Assembly (NCBI RefSeq): GCF_000184345.1
Contig: NC_017583.1
Coordinates: forward strand, 1,426,001 to 1,490,000
DNA from: Spirochaeta thermophila DSM 6578
GTDB lineage: Bacteria > Spirochaetota > Spirochaetia > Winmispirales > Winmispiraceae
Direction of reading: 5' to 3'
Length of the DNA: 64,000 nt
Each line of letters starts with the position of its first letter. Position 1 is the stretch's first letter. Below, piece by piece: positions 1 to 8,974 of the stretch. The notes under the pieces were generated by a model that was not told the origin of the DNA, searched no databases, and saw nothing but the letters and a program-made list of their open reading frames with translations. Position numbers and translations under genes: made by a program.

Positions 1-2118
1 CATCGCAGAGGCCTGGATCTCTCTGAAATCGAGGATCCCTTCCTTGGTCTGGAAGCCCACCGTGGACTCGCGGGTGATCTCCCTGGCACCCGCGTTCGAG
101 GTCATGATGAGTACGGCGTTCCGGAAGGAGACCCTGTGTCCCAGGTTGTCCTGCAGTTCCCCCTCTTCGAGGATCTGAAGGAGGATGTTGAAGACATCCG
201 GATGAGCCTTCTCTATCTCGTCGAAGAGTATCACCGAGTAGGGCCTGTGACGCACCTTCTCCGTGAGGAGGCCGCCCTCCTCGTAGCCCACATACCCTGG
301 AGGGGCCCCCACGAGCCTCGAGACGTTGTGTTTCTCCATGAAGTCCGACATGTCGAGCCGGATGAGCGCGGAGGTGTCGCCGAAGAGATATTCGGCCAGG
401 GTCTTCGCGAGAAGGGTCTTACCCACACCGGTCGGCCCGAGGAAGACGAACGACCCCATGGGACGGTTTGGAGAGCTCAGCCCCGTCCGCGCCCTGCGGA
501 TGGCAGATGCCACCACTTTTATGGCCTCGTCCTGGCTTATCACTTTCCGGTGGAGCTCTTCCTCGATATGGAGGAGACGCTCCGATTCACTCTGCGCGAT
601 CCTCACGAGCGGGATGCCGGTGATGTCGGAGACGACCTCCTGGATATCCTCCTGATCCACGATGTTCTGCGTCCGTTTGATCTCGAGCTTCCAGGCGGTC
701 TTCAGCCTCTCGAGCTCCATCTTGAGCCGGTTCACCTGGTCCCTCACCGCAGCCGCCCGCTCGTAGTTCTGCGTGTTCACGAGCATGATCTTCTCGGAAT
801 TGAGCTGGTCTATCTTTTTCTCAAGCTCCTCTATCTCCTGAGGCCGGTTGAGCACCTGCACGTGGGTCCGCGATCCCGCCTCGTCGAGCAGATCGATGGC
901 CTTGTCGGGCAGGTGGCGTTCGGTGATGTAGCGAGCAGAGAGGACCACCGCCGCCTCCACGGCCTTGCGCGTATAGGTGACGTTGTGGAAATCCTCGTAC
1001 CTCGTCTTTATCCCTTCGAGGATCTGGATCGTCTCCTCGATGGTCGGCTCGCGAACGTACACGGGCTGGAACCTGCGCTCCAGTGCCGCATCCTTTTCGA
1101 TGTACTTCCGGTACTCGTCCAGGGTGGTGGCGCCGATGCACTGGATCTCCCCCCGTGAGAGCGCAGGCTTGAGCATGTTGGAGGCGTCGATGGCACCCTC
1201 GGCACCGCCCGCGCCAATGATGGTGTGGAGCTCGTCGATGAAGAGGACCACGTTCTTCACCGAGACGATCTCCCGCATCACCCGCTTGAGCCGTTCCTCG
1301 AACTCGCCCCGGTACTTGGTCCCCGCCACCAGGGCCGCAAGATCGAGGACGAGTATGCGCTTGCCCTCGAGCATCTCGGGCACCTCGCCGCGCACGATCC
1401 GCTGGGCGAGAGCCTCCACGATCGCCGTCTTCCCCACCCCCGGGTCACCGATGAGCACGGGGTTGTTCTTGGTGCGTCGGGCCAGGATCTGGACGATACG
1501 ACGAAGCTCACGCTCCCTCCCGATGACCGGATCGAGCTTACCCGTCCGGGCGAGCTCGGTGAGATCCCTGGAGAACTCGTCGAGCAATGGGGTATTCTTT
1601 CTGTAGGCAGCCGACTGGAAAGCCCCCCTCCGTTTCTCCTGTTCCTCCTTCCCCCCCCACGAGCTGTTGTACACCGATTCACTCCCCTTCACCTCGAGGA
1701 TGGCCTCCCTCAAGACTTCCAGGTCGATGCCCTTCTGGGCCAGGAACCGGGTGAACACCCCCTCGCCGTCGCGGGCACATCCCAGCATGAGATGCTCGGT
1801 CCCAATGTATTCGTCGTCCAAATGGCGGGCCTCCTCGGCTGCATACTCGAGAACCCTCCTGCTCCTGGAGGAAAGGGGTACATCCCCGAGGATGAAACTC
1901 CCCCTCTGTTTGGAGAGATTCTTCTCTACGAAGACCTGGATCTCCTCCGGCGCGATCTTGAGACGTTTTATCGCTCTATAGGCAACGCCCGCCCCTTCGC
2001 GGATGATGGCGAGGATGATATGCTCCGGCTCCAGTTCTTCCGCATGAAACCGCTTCGCCTCATCCTGGGCGAGCACCGTGAGTATCTTCTGGGCGCGCTG
2101 CGTCAAATCCTTAAACAT
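1..2118 (-). CDS. clpC: ClpC-type AAA+ unfoldase (3' end outside window)
   Basis: ATP-driven unfoldase that feeds proteins to the ClpP protease in the cytoplasm. The first 706 codons are visible and the C-terminus lies beyond base 1. In order there is a double Clp_N domain (about residues 1-145), a first AAA+ module with Walker A GDPGVGKT near 224 and Walker B LFIDELH, a coiled-coil middle domain with a UVR-like stretch around 410-465, and a second AAA+ module with GPTGVGKT near 561. The middle domain between the modules marks it as ClpC/ClpB-like, and the neighbouring mcsA and mcsB genes favour ClpC. The ATG at 2118 follows a GGGGAG ribosome site and lies 17 bases after the mcsB stop, so it is the last visible gene of an mcsA-mcsB-clpC operon as in Firmicutes. 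Confidence 0.95.
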   Translation of the reverse strand, partial: MFKDLTQRAQKILTVLAQDEAKRFHAEELEPEHIILAIIREGAGVAYRAIKRLKIAPEEIQVFVEKNLSKQRGSFILGDVPLSSRSRRVLEYAAEEARHLDDEYIGTEHLMLGCARDGEGVFTRFLAQKGIDLEVLREAILEVKGSESVYNSSWGGKEEQEKRRGAFQSAAYRKNTPLLDEFSRDLTELARTGKLDPVIGRERELRRIVQILARRTKNNPVLIGDPGVGKTAIVEALAQRIVRGEVPEMLEGKRILVLDLAALVAGTKYRGEFEERLKRVMREIVSVKNVVLFIDELHTIIGAGGAEGAIDASNMLKPALSRGEIQCIGATTLDEYRKYIEKDAALERRFQPVYVREPTIEETIQILEGIKTRYEDFHNVTYTRKAVEAAVVLSARYITERHLPDKAIDLLDEAGSRTHVQVLNRPQEIEELEKKIDQLNSEKIMLVNTQNYERAAAVRDQVNRLKMELERLKTAWKLEIKRTQNIVDQEDIQEVVSDITGIPLVRIAQSESERLLHIEEELHRKVISQDEAIKVVASAIRRARTGLSSPNRPMGSFVFLGPTGVGKTLLAKTLAEYLFGDTSALIRLDMSDFMEKHNVSRLVGAPPGYVGYEEGGLLTEKVRHRPYSVILFDEIEKAHPDVFNILLQILEEGELQDNLGHRVSFRNAVLIMTSNAGAREITRESTVGFQTKEGILDFREIQASAM

Positions 2119-2135
2119 AGACTCCCCTCTTGTAT

Positions 2136-3194
2136 CTACCCATGGTCAGAGAGCATCTCCCTGAGCCATGCCGCACGGGCTTCCTCCTCTCCCTCACGCG
2201 AGAGAGAAACTCCCTCTGCCTCCATCCTGCTCCTCATGTGTCCCGGCTGGGAGGCGAAGTACAGGTATGGGAAACGCCCCAGATCCATGCGGGGTCCCAC
2301 CCCCCACACCGCCGCCGTCCTCAGGAGGAGCAAGGCCTCACTGGCAGCCTTCGAGGACACCTTCCGGGAGCTCGTGAGGATCTTCCACGCGGTGTCGATC
2401 CTCTCCCGAACCTCTTCTCTCCTCGTCCTGCTGGAGAGAAGGGTTTCTCGCTTCTCCCTCTCATAATGTATTACCATAGTACAGGTATCTTCAAGCCTTT
2501 TTCGTACTTTTTCAGGGGGAAGGCCCTGGACTCCGTCCATCATCAGGAGGAACATGCCTTGCGAGTACAGATCCCTGCCGCTCTGGAAAGGGAGGAAGAC
2601 CGCATCGTGCTCGGAAAGGAGCTTCTTCAGCATCACCACGGCCCGCTCTGCAAAGGTGGCAGGGGTATGGAGGAGGAGCGAAACCCTGTACCCGGTTCCC
2701 ACATCCTGTACGTTGGCATTGAGATAGCCCAATTCGAGCGAGAAGGCAAACGGGAGCTTCTCGTCCAGCTTCTCCGCCAGCTGACGCACGCTGTCCATAC
2801 CCTGCTGCACGTTGTAGCCGGGATCGTATCGCACCAGCCGGAGATGATCGGAGAAACAGACGAGACCGAGAGGGTCGGTATCGGGAGACAGCAGGAGAGA
2901 CCCGCCCGGGAAGGCCATGAGATCCTGTCGGGTCAGGACCTGCGATTCTATGAGCTGTTTCTTCGCCGTGGCGGGGAGGCTCTTGAGATCCACCCAGCGG
3001 GTTCCGGGGAGATAGTGAGACCAGGCGCTCACGATCCTCTCCACGAGCTCCTGCTGGACCCGTGTGCCGAGCATACCGGGAAACGGATACCCCGCCACGT
3101 TCCGCGAGAGACGCACCCGGGTGGACACCACCACCTCGTGCGGCTCGGGTGTCCTGTCGAACCATGAGAGCGATGGAATGGTGTAAGGATTCAT
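2136..3194 (-). CDS. mcsB: McsB-like protein, apparently catalytically dead guanido kinase
   Basis: 352 residues, the normal McsB length. It belongs to the ATP:guanido phosphotransferase fold: STRVRLSRN (24-32) matches the McsB arginine-rich ATP-binding motif, and DVGTG (164-168) sits in the active-site loop. Known McsB arginine kinases carry an INEEDH acid pair, an SCPTN cysteine and a YGEGSEA glutamate. Here the corresponding places read VCFSDH (112-117), ANVQD (160-164) and SGRDLYSQG (205-213), so the catalytic base, the cysteine and the substrate-binding glutamate all seem lost. The start overlaps the mcsA stop (ATGA) and clpC follows after 17 bases, so the gene remains in its usual operon. 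The likely role is a non-enzymatic adaptor or regulator of ClpC; that is inference. Family assignment is firm, loss of activity is read from alignment by eye. Confidence 0.85.
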   Translation of the reverse strand: MNPYTIPSLSWFDRTPEPHEVVVSTRVRLSRNVAGYPFPGMLGTRVQQELVERIVSAWSHYLPGTRWVDLKSLPATAKKQLIESQVLTRQDLMAFPGGSLLLSPDTDPLGLVCFSDHLRLVRYDPGYNVQQGMDSVRQLAEKLDEKLPFAFSLELGYLNANVQDVGTGYRVSLLLHTPATFAERAVVMLKKLLSEHDAVFLPFQSGRDLYSQGMFLLMMDGVQGLPPEKVRKRLEDTCTMVIHYEREKRETLLSSRTRREEVRERIDTAWKILTSSRKVSSKAASEALLLLRTAAVWGVGPRMDLGRFPYLYFASQPGHMRSRMEAEGVSLSREGEEEARAAWLREMLSDHG

Positions 3195-3709
3195 GAACCC
3201 TGTTCTGCCCTGTCTTCTTCCAGTTCTCGGAGCCTGTCACGGATCCGCGCTGCGCGTTCGTAGTCCTCGTTGCGGATGGCGTGTTCGAGGCTCCGCTTGA
3301 GCCGCATCCTGTCCATGAGAATGCGCTTCACGGTGTTGAACCTCCGAGGGACACTCCCCCTGTACCTGTACCCCTGCGGGAGGAACTGATAGGCCTCTTT
3401 CCTGAAGACATAGTAGCAGTCGGGGCACCCCGCCCGCTGTCTGGCCCTGAACTCCTCCATCGACATACCGCATCCCGGACAGAGAACGTCGTCTTCCTCC
3501 TCGTCCTCGGCATCGTCCAGGCCATCCTCCTCGGGAACGAAGAGGGCCTGCAGGAACTCCTCTATATTGAAGCTCAGATCCCCCCCGAAGTGTTCTATTT
3601 CCACACTCTCGGCACACTGGGCGCAGAGCTCTATCTCCTTCACCTCGCCATTGGCGATATGCTGTATCTTGAGGACCACATCCTCCTCACCGCAGATCGT
3701 GCATGCCAT
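3191..3709 (-). CDS. mcsA: McsA-like zinc-finger protein with UVR motif
   Basis: 172 residues. Two CxxC pairs near the N-terminus (C3/C6 and C29/C32) and two more (C77/C80 and C95/C98) are separated by an acidic linker, followed by a basic region and a C-terminal UVR motif (about 130-165). This is the architecture of McsA, the activator that binds McsB and ClpC. The ATG at 3709 was chosen over an upstream in-frame start because it begins directly with the first zinc pair MACTIC and lies downstream of a -10-like sequence. Its stop overlaps the mcsB start. All four cysteine pairs are intact although its partner McsB looks inactive. Confidence 0.9.
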   Translation of the reverse strand: MACTICGEEDVVLKIQHIANGEVKEIELCAQCAESVEIEHFGGDLSFNIEEFLQALFVPEEDGLDDAEDEEEDDVLCPGCGMSMEEFRARQRAGCPDCYYVFRKEAYQFLPQGYRYRGSVPRRFNTVKRILMDRMRLKRSLEHAIRNEDYERAARIRDRLRELEEDRAEQGS

Positions 3710-3736
3710 CGCCGATCTCCCCTCATTCGTGGCGTT

Positions 3737-3763
3737 ACTATATTGTACTAGGAAATCGGGCAA
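3737..3763 (-). promoter_or_regulatory. possible promoter of mcsA-mcsB-clpC
   Basis: On the minus strand TTGCCC (3763-3758) and TATAGT (3742-3737) are separated by 15 bases in an AT-rich island just upstream of mcsA. The spacing is short, so this is a weak candidate. No CtsR-like direct repeat was recognised. Confidence 0.3.
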
Positions 3764-3785
3764 AAGGAAATATCCCCCTCCGGGA

Positions 3786-5060
3786 TCACCCCTCCCTCCG
3801 CAGGACCTCCACGGGTGAGATCCGAAGCACATACCGAGCCGGACCCCAGGAAGCGAGGAAGGCGATCAGCGAGGCCCCCACGAAGATGAGCCACAAGACG
3901 AACGGGGAGGGGTGGACGGGGATGTGTTCCACGTAGAAATCCGACGAGAGTATGCGCACCGGCTCGTAGGATCCACCCCGAAGCCCGGCGGCAAGGCGGA
4001 GCCAGAGGTTCACGACGTGTTCCAGGAATGCGAACAACTCGTTGATGTAGAGCGAGATGAGGAGTCCACAGGCCATTCCCGCGAGGGATCCCGCCATACC
4101 CACGAGCATCCCCGTCCACAGGTAGGCCCTGCTCACCAGACGTGGTGGCACCCCGATGCTCTTGAGCATGGCGATCTCCTCGGCCCGCTCCAGCACGAGC
4201 ATCACCAGTGACGAGGAGATACTCAAGGCCGCAATGAGGACGAGAAGGCCCATGATGGCGAGGAGGAGTGCTCTGCTCGTGGAGAACGAGAGAAACTGCG
4301 CACGCCCCAGATCCTTCCACGAAAGGACGACCCATCCCGCGCCAAGACAAGCCGCGATCCTGGAACGCAAGGCCTCCATGTCGTGGAAGGGATCATCCAC
4401 CTTGATCCCGAGAAAGGCACGTGACGATCGCCTGTCGAAGACCCGATCCCCCCACTCGAAGGGGACGTAGACCCACAGCTTGTCCACATCCTGATAGCCC
4501 GTGGACGTCACTCCGGTGACCTCGAAGGTGGCGATACGCGGGAGGATGGTTCCGCCTCCGAAGCTCCGAAGCACGAGGAGCTTCACCTTGTCCCCCACCG
4601 AGATGCCCAGTGTACGGGCCACCTCCACCCCCACCACCATGTGCCTGGGAGAGGAGAGATCGAAGCGCCCTTTCTCTATGCTGAGGGAGGAGCGAAGGCC
4701 CTCGTCCTTCTCCCACCACCAGGAAGGCACGGCCCGTATCGTGACCCCCTCCCGCCTCACCCCGTTCACCAGGAGGCCCATCCCCTGGATTTCGGGAACA
4801 GCGAGGAAACCCTCGGCCGCCAGACGTTCCACGCCCTCCTCCATCGAGAGATCGGGGGCGTACGCGAAGGCCTGGAAGTGGTAGGTGGTGGTCTCGAGAA
4901 AACGGCGGGTGATGGCCTCTATCATCCCGTCGGAGACGTGGAGCACCACCACGAAGGGCACGAGGCCGAGGGCCACGGCCAGGAGCGAGGACCGGATACG
5001 GGGTGCGAGGGAAGGGCCGTCGAAGAGGTTCTTCCATGCGAGATAGATGAGGCGCTTCAT
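3786..5060 (-). CDS. lolE: LolE/LolC-type lipoprotein-releasing ABC permease
   Basis: 424 residues of the FtsX/MacB permease family: one membrane segment near residues 23-45, a large periplasmic domain (about 46-270), then three C-terminal membrane segments with the conserved MLKSIGV-type stretch after the second helix. Together with the adjacent LolD ATPase and a second permease it would form a LolCDE-like machine that extracts lipoproteins from the inner membrane. Its start overlaps the lolD stop by ATGA. Which of the two permeases is LolC and which is LolE cannot be decided from sequence; the names here simply follow position. It is the last gene of the chain beginning at prfB. Confidence 0.85.
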   Translation of the reverse strand: MKRLIYLAWKNLFDGPSLAPRIRSSLLAVALGLVPFVVVLHVSDGMIEAITRRFLETTTYHFQAFAYAPDLSMEEGVERLAAEGFLAVPEIQGMGLLVNGVRREGVTIRAVPSWWWEKDEGLRSSLSIEKGRFDLSSPRHMVVGVEVARTLGISVGDKVKLLVLRSFGGGTILPRIATFEVTGVTSTGYQDVDKLWVYVPFEWGDRVFDRRSSRAFLGIKVDDPFHDMEALRSRIAACLGAGWVVLSWKDLGRAQFLSFSTSRALLLAIMGLLVLIAALSISSSLVMLVLERAEEIAMLKSIGVPPRLVSRAYLWTGMLVGMAGSLAGMACGLLISLYINELFAFLEHVVNLWLRLAAGLRGGSYEPVRILSSDFYVEHIPVHPSPFVLWLIFVGASLIAFLASWGPARYVLRISPVEVLRREG

Positions 5061-5737
5061 GACCGATGGAGCCTCCCCCCCTCAAGGCGGTAGACGGTGT
5101 CGGCCCGAGAGGCGAGGGCGGCATCGTGGGTCACGAGGATGAGCGTGGCCCCCTCTTCCCGGACGAGGGAGAAGAACACATCCTCCACCATGCGGGACGT
5201 GCGCTCGTCCAGGTTGCCGGTGGGCTCGTCGGCGAGGACGATACGTGGGCCGTTCACCAGGGCCCGTGCAATGGCCACCCTCTGTCGTTCCCCGCCGGAA
5301 AGCTGGGAGGGGTAGTGGTGCATCCTGTCTCCGAGCCCCACCCTCACGAGGAGATCCCGAGCCTTCGCAGCCGCCTCAGAAAAGGAGAGCCCGGCCATAT
5401 ATGCGGGGAGGAGGACGTTCTCCAGGGAGGTACACTCCCGGAGGAGGTAGTGCATCTGGAAGACGAACCCCATGTCTCGCTGCCGGAAGGCCGCGAGCGC
5501 CTCCTCGTCGAGGGCGCCCATGTCCTGACCTTCAAGAAGTACGCGCCCCGATGTGGGGGTGTCGAGCCCCCCTATGAGGTGGAGGAGGGTGCTCTTCCCC
5601 GATCCACTCTCACCCATGATCACATGGACCTTCCCCCTCTCGAAACCGCCCGAGACCCCGTCCAGCACACGGAGGGATGTCTCTCCGGAGGGATACTCCT
5701 TCACCACTTCCTCAAGGACGATGATCGGATCACTCAT
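5057..5737 (-). CDS. lolD: LolD-type ABC transporter ATPase
   Basis: 226 residues, typical of LolD/MacB ATPases. Walker [10 protein letters not shown], signature [15 protein letters not shown], and Walker [12 protein letters not shown] are all present, followed by a switch histidine in LVTHD. The start at 5737 ([11 protein letters not shown]) is chosen because the preceding in-frame extension only overlaps the upstream permease gene. It overlaps the lolC stop by 8 bases and the lolE start by 4, indicating translational coupling between ATPase and permeases. Function: powers lipoprotein release from the cytoplasmic membrane. Confidence 0.93.
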   Translation of the reverse strand: MSDPIIVLEEVVKEYPSGETSLRVLDGVSGGFERGKVHVIMGESGSGKSTLLHLIGGLDTPTSGRVLLEGQDMGALDEEALAAFRQRDMGFVFQMHYLLRECTSLENVLLPAYMAGLSFSEAAAKARDLLVRVGLGDRMHHYPSQLSGGERQRVAIARALVNGPRIVLADEPTGNLDERTSRMVEDVFFSLVREEGATLILVTHDAALASRADTVYRLEGGRLHRS

Positions 5738-7028
5738 TGCGTAACACCTCGGTGACGGAGAACGTCCGCAACATGCGGGTGGCCAGATACGCCGCCCCCC
5801 CTGAGACGAGGACAGCATAGAGGACGATCCCCAGGACTTCAACCGGATACACCCTGAAGGGAATCTCCAGGAGATAGAACGATTGCGGCGAGAAGATGCG
5901 GACGGATCCCAATCGGAACCGCCCCCCCCAGAACCTGCCGAGGGCGTTCCAGAGGTGAATACCGGCGTTGAGCATCGACTCCACCCAGGAGAAGACCCTG
6001 TTGATGTTGATGGAGAGGAGATACCCCCACATCGTGCCGAGGAATGCGCCCGTAGCACCGAGAACGATACCCTCGAGGAGGAAGACGCGCCTCACCTCCT
6101 CCACACGGGCCCCCACCGCCACCAGGAGGGCGAGCTCACCCCTTCGTTCGAAGATCGACCTCCTGAAGCCGTGGACGAGGTTGAGTCCGAGGACGAGGAA
6201 GATGAGACCGACGAGAAAGACGAGGAAGAGCTTCTCCATACGAAGGGCGTCGAAGAGGGCCCTGTTGTATTCCTCCCACGTGACCGCTTCGTAGCCCGCG
6301 CGGACGAGCCGTCGCTTCACCTCCTGTGCCCGTGAGGGGCGCGGGAGTTTCACGGCGAGAAAGGAGCCGTCGTCTCCACCGGCGACCAGGCGGGCATCCT
6401 CGAGGCCCATGAAGAGCATGGAACGGTCGATCTGATAGTTTCCGGTTCGGAAGACTGCGGAAACCACGAACCCCCGGCGCACCGGGACCAGGATCCCCGT
6501 CTCTCCCACGCTCAACCCGGTGAGGACGAGGGAATCACCCACCCCCACCCCCAGCTCATAGGCCAACTCCTGCCCCACCACCACCCTCCCCTCCCCCACC
6601 CGGAAGACACCCTCCCTCACCTCCACCACCCTCGCGAACCCCGGATCCCGCTCCCTCATCCCCTCCGGTACCCCCCGTACCTCCACGAACTCCACCTCAC
6701 CCCCCAGATCCCCCGCCAAGACCCGCACCTCCACCTGCGGCACCACCACCCCCTCACCCACCACTCTCTCCACCTCCGCCGCATCCACCGCTCCGTACAC
6801 CCTCACATGGAAGGACGCGACCTCCACCAGGGAGTCGATCGTGAGACTCTGGAAACCGTTCATCACCGAGAGCACCGTGACGAGAGTGGCCACCCCGAGC
6901 ACCACTCCGAGCCACGTGAGCAGGGAGGCTGCGGCCGTCTTCTTCCGTCTTCCCCTCAGAAGGTAGATCACCGCGAGCCGCCCCACCCACCGCCACACTC
7001 TCCATCTCGAGCGGAGCCACGCCTTCAC
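5730..7028 (-). CDS. lolC: LolC/LolE-type lipoprotein-releasing ABC permease
   Basis: 432 residues, FtsX-type permease with a membrane segment near residues 25-48 (WLGVVLGVATLVTVLSV), the signature MNGFQ just after it, a periplasmic domain, and three C-terminal membrane segments. The GTG start at 7028 overlaps the previous stop (GTGA); a longer open frame upstream only reads through the neighbouring gene and is rejected. The first half of the periplasmic domain (bases about 6530-7000) uses very G-rich codons (GTG, GAG, GGG), unlike the rest of the gene. Confidence 0.88.
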   Translation of the reverse strand: MKAWLRSRWRVWRWVGRLAVIYLLRGRRKKTAAASLLTWLGVVLGVATLVTVLSVMNGFQSLTIDSLVEVASFHVRVYGAVDAAEVERVVGEGVVVPQVEVRVLAGDLGGEVEFVEVRGVPEGMRERDPGFARVVEVREGVFRVGEGRVVVGQELAYELGVGVGDSLVLTGLSVGETGILVPVRRGFVVSAVFRTGNYQIDRSMLFMGLEDARLVAGGDDGSFLAVKLPRPSRAQEVKRRLVRAGYEAVTWEEYNRALFDALRMEKLFLVFLVGLIFLVLGLNLVHGFRRSIFERRGELALLVAVGARVEEVRRVFLLEGIVLGATGAFLGTMWGYLLSININRVFSWVESMLNAGIHLWNALGRFWGGRFRLGSVRIFSPQSFYLLEIPFRVYPVEVLGIVLYAVLVSGGAAYLATRMLRTFSVTEVLRNE

Positions 7029-8089
7029 TTCGCCTCCCGCACCGACACGAGCTCGCCGTCCAGGAAGAACTCCTCCCGCACGAGCCGTCCATCCGCCCCG
7101 TAGACCCGGCGCACCGAGGCACCCTCGCCCAGGTCCACCACCTCCGCCGACACCGCCCCCCCCTCCCCGAACTCCCGCCTCATCACGCGCACGCCATTCT
7201 CCCACACCTCCTCCCAGACCACCCGATCCCCCTCGTATCCGTACCGAGACTCCCTCACGAGCCCTTCCGTCACCTCCCGCTCCCACACCACCCTACCCCC
7301 CTCGTACCCGTACACCACCCGCCGCACCGACACCCCCTCACGCCGCCACACCTCCTCCACCGGCCGCCCCTCCCCATCGCAACGGACCTCCACTACCGCC
7401 CCCTCCGCCGGCCGCTCCTCCACCCACCCCTCACACACCCCGCCTTCGCCGTACCGGTACGTGCGCACCCACACGAGTCTCCCCCCCTCCCACTCCTCGC
7501 GCTCCACCACCTCGCCGGAACGGCCGTACCGGACGAGAAACCCCGAACCCCCATCCCCGTGCCACTCCTCCACGAGCCGGCCTCCCACCTGCACGTACCG
7601 GTCCACCCCCTTCTCGGGGACCGCCCGCACCTCCCTGAGCCGACCCTCCCGATCGTAGCGGAACTCCTCGGTACTCGTCCCTCCATCCACCCCCTCCCAC
7701 ACCCTCCGCACCACCCGCGCACCCTCATACTCGTACCGCACCCGCTCGGAGAACTCCCCCTCTCGATAGAATTCCTCCACGAGGAGGCGCCCCCCCTCGT
7801 CGTACCGAGAGACCCGGGAAAGCACCCCGTCCCCCCACACCTTCACCACCGAAGGCACACCCTCCCTGTGCCACACGATCTCCCAGCGCCGCACCTCCTC
7901 CCCCTCCCGGAAGAGCACCCGTACCTGCCGTCCCTCCCCATCCTCCACCATCAGCACGTACTCGTAACGACCTCGGTCGAACTCCTCGATGGGGACGAGC
8001 GCCTGCCCCATCTCGTTCGAAGAGAACCACAGAGGCGAAGCGAGCAACGACCATCCCACACCCCACAGGAGCCATCGGTACGCACGCAT
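7025..8089 (-). CDS. secreted repeat protein (YD/MORN-variant-like), unknown function
   Basis: 354 residues with a hydrophobic N-terminal signal sequence (about 1-22) and then a series of roughly 20-25-residue repeats of the pattern G-R-L-V-x-E-E-aromatic-hydrophobic-x-G followed by R-Y-x-Y-E-G-x-R-V-V. They resemble YD/Rhs-type or YwqK-type beta-hairpin repeats and predict an elongated beta structure in the periplasm or cell envelope. No catalytic motif is visible. It lies between ftsY and lolC and its stop overlaps the lolC start, so it is made with the lipoprotein-export machinery. It may help lipoprotein transit or be a surface protein; neither is shown. Coding strand is extremely G-rich (Val, Glu, Gly, Arg codons). 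Confidence 0.75.
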   Translation of the reverse strand: MRAYRWLLWGVGWSLLASPLWFSSNEMGQALVPIEEFDRGRYEYVLMVEDGEGRQVRVLFREGEEVRRWEIVWHREGVPSVVKVWGDGVLSRVSRYDEGGRLLVEEFYREGEFSERVRYEYEGARVVRRVWEGVDGGTSTEEFRYDREGRLREVRAVPEKGVDRYVQVGGRLVEEWHGDGGSGFLVRYGRSGEVVEREEWEGGRLVWVRTYRYGEGGVCEGWVEERPAEGAVVEVRCDGEGRPVEEVWRREGVSVRRVVYGYEGGRVVWEREVTEGLVRESRYGYEGDRVVWEEVWENGVRVMRREFGEGGAVSAEVVDLGEGASVRRVYGADGRLVREEFFLDGELVSVREAK

Positions 8090-8091
8090 CC

Positions 8092-8961
8092 CTACCCCTC
8101 CACCAGCCGGGAGAGATACTCCTCGACGTCGAAGGGCCTGAGATCCTCCAGCCCCTCACCCGTTCCCACGAACAGGGCGGGGATCTCCAGCCTTCGGGAG
8201 ATCGGGACGAGCACTCCACCCTTCGCCGCGCCGTCGTACTTGGCGAGCACCAGCCCGTCCAGACCCACCGTCTCCTGGAACACCTCCGCCTGTCTGAAGG
8301 CATTCTGACCGGTGGAGGCATCGATCACCAGGAGCCGCCGGTAGTCGGCATGCACCGCTTTGGTACGGATCACCCGATCCACCTTCGCCAGCTCATCCAT
8401 GAGCGACGCCCGGTTGTGGAACCGCCCGGCCGTATCGGCCAACACCACCCCTCCCCCCCTCCGCTCCACACTCTGAATCGCATCGAAGATCACCGCAGCC
8501 GGATCCGCCCCCGGCTGCTGGGCCACCACCCGGACCCCCAGACGCTCGCCCCACACCCTGAGCTGATCGATGGCCCCCGCCCTGAACGTATCCCCCGCCG
8601 CAAGCACCACATCATCCCTCCCCCACGTGGAGCGTATGAAATGGGCGCACTTCGCGATCGTCGTCGTCTTACCCACCCCGTTGACACCCACGAAGAGAAG
8701 CACCACCGTACCCGAATCGGGAAGGGAGAAGCCCCCGGCCCTCACATACCGCCGGAGCACGTCCTTTATCACCTCGCGGACCCCCTCCACATCCACCACC
8801 CCTTCCTTCTTCACCCTCCTCTGCACTTCCTCCACCACCTCAAAGGCGGTCTCGGCTCCGAGATCGGCCTCGATGAGAAGGTCCTCGAACTCCTCCCAGA
8901 AGGCCTCATCGAAACGGGCCCCTCCCCACAACGATCTGAGACGATCCATGAGCCATGCCAT
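8092..8961 (-). CDS. ftsY: signal recognition particle receptor FtsY
   Basis: 289 residues: a short form without the acidic N-terminal extension of the E. coli protein. The NG domain is complete: G1 GVNGVGKTTT, DTFRAGA, G3 DTAGR, and the closing motif DGAAKGG. The usual G4 TKxD reads AKYD, so the threonine is replaced while lysine and aspartate remain. It docks ribosome-SRP complexes at the membrane. It sits between the PEGA gene and the repeat-protein gene, with a two-base gap to the latter. Confidence 0.95.
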   Translation of the reverse strand: MAWLMDRLRSLWGGARFDEAFWEEFEDLLIEADLGAETAFEVVEEVQRRVKKEGVVDVEGVREVIKDVLRRYVRAGGFSLPDSGTVVLLFVGVNGVGKTTTIAKCAHFIRSTWGRDDVVLAAGDTFRAGAIDQLRVWGERLGVRVVAQQPGADPAAVIFDAIQSVERRGGGVVLADTAGRFHNRASLMDELAKVDRVIRTKAVHADYRRLLVIDASTGQNAFRQAEVFQETVGLDGLVLAKYDGAAKGGVLVPISRRLEIPALFVGTGEGLEDLRPFDVEEYLSRLVEG

Positions 8962-8974
8962 AGCTACTCCTTCC

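Noticed and set aside
136-2466. long plus-strand open frames opposite clpC
   Set aside because: The minus strand encodes a continuous ClpC; the plus-strand products have no family features.
7029-7286. 86-codon N-terminal extension of lolC
   Set aside because: Gly/Arg-rich translation of another frame of the repeat-protein gene; the GTG at 7028 overlaps the previous stop and leads directly to the membrane helix.
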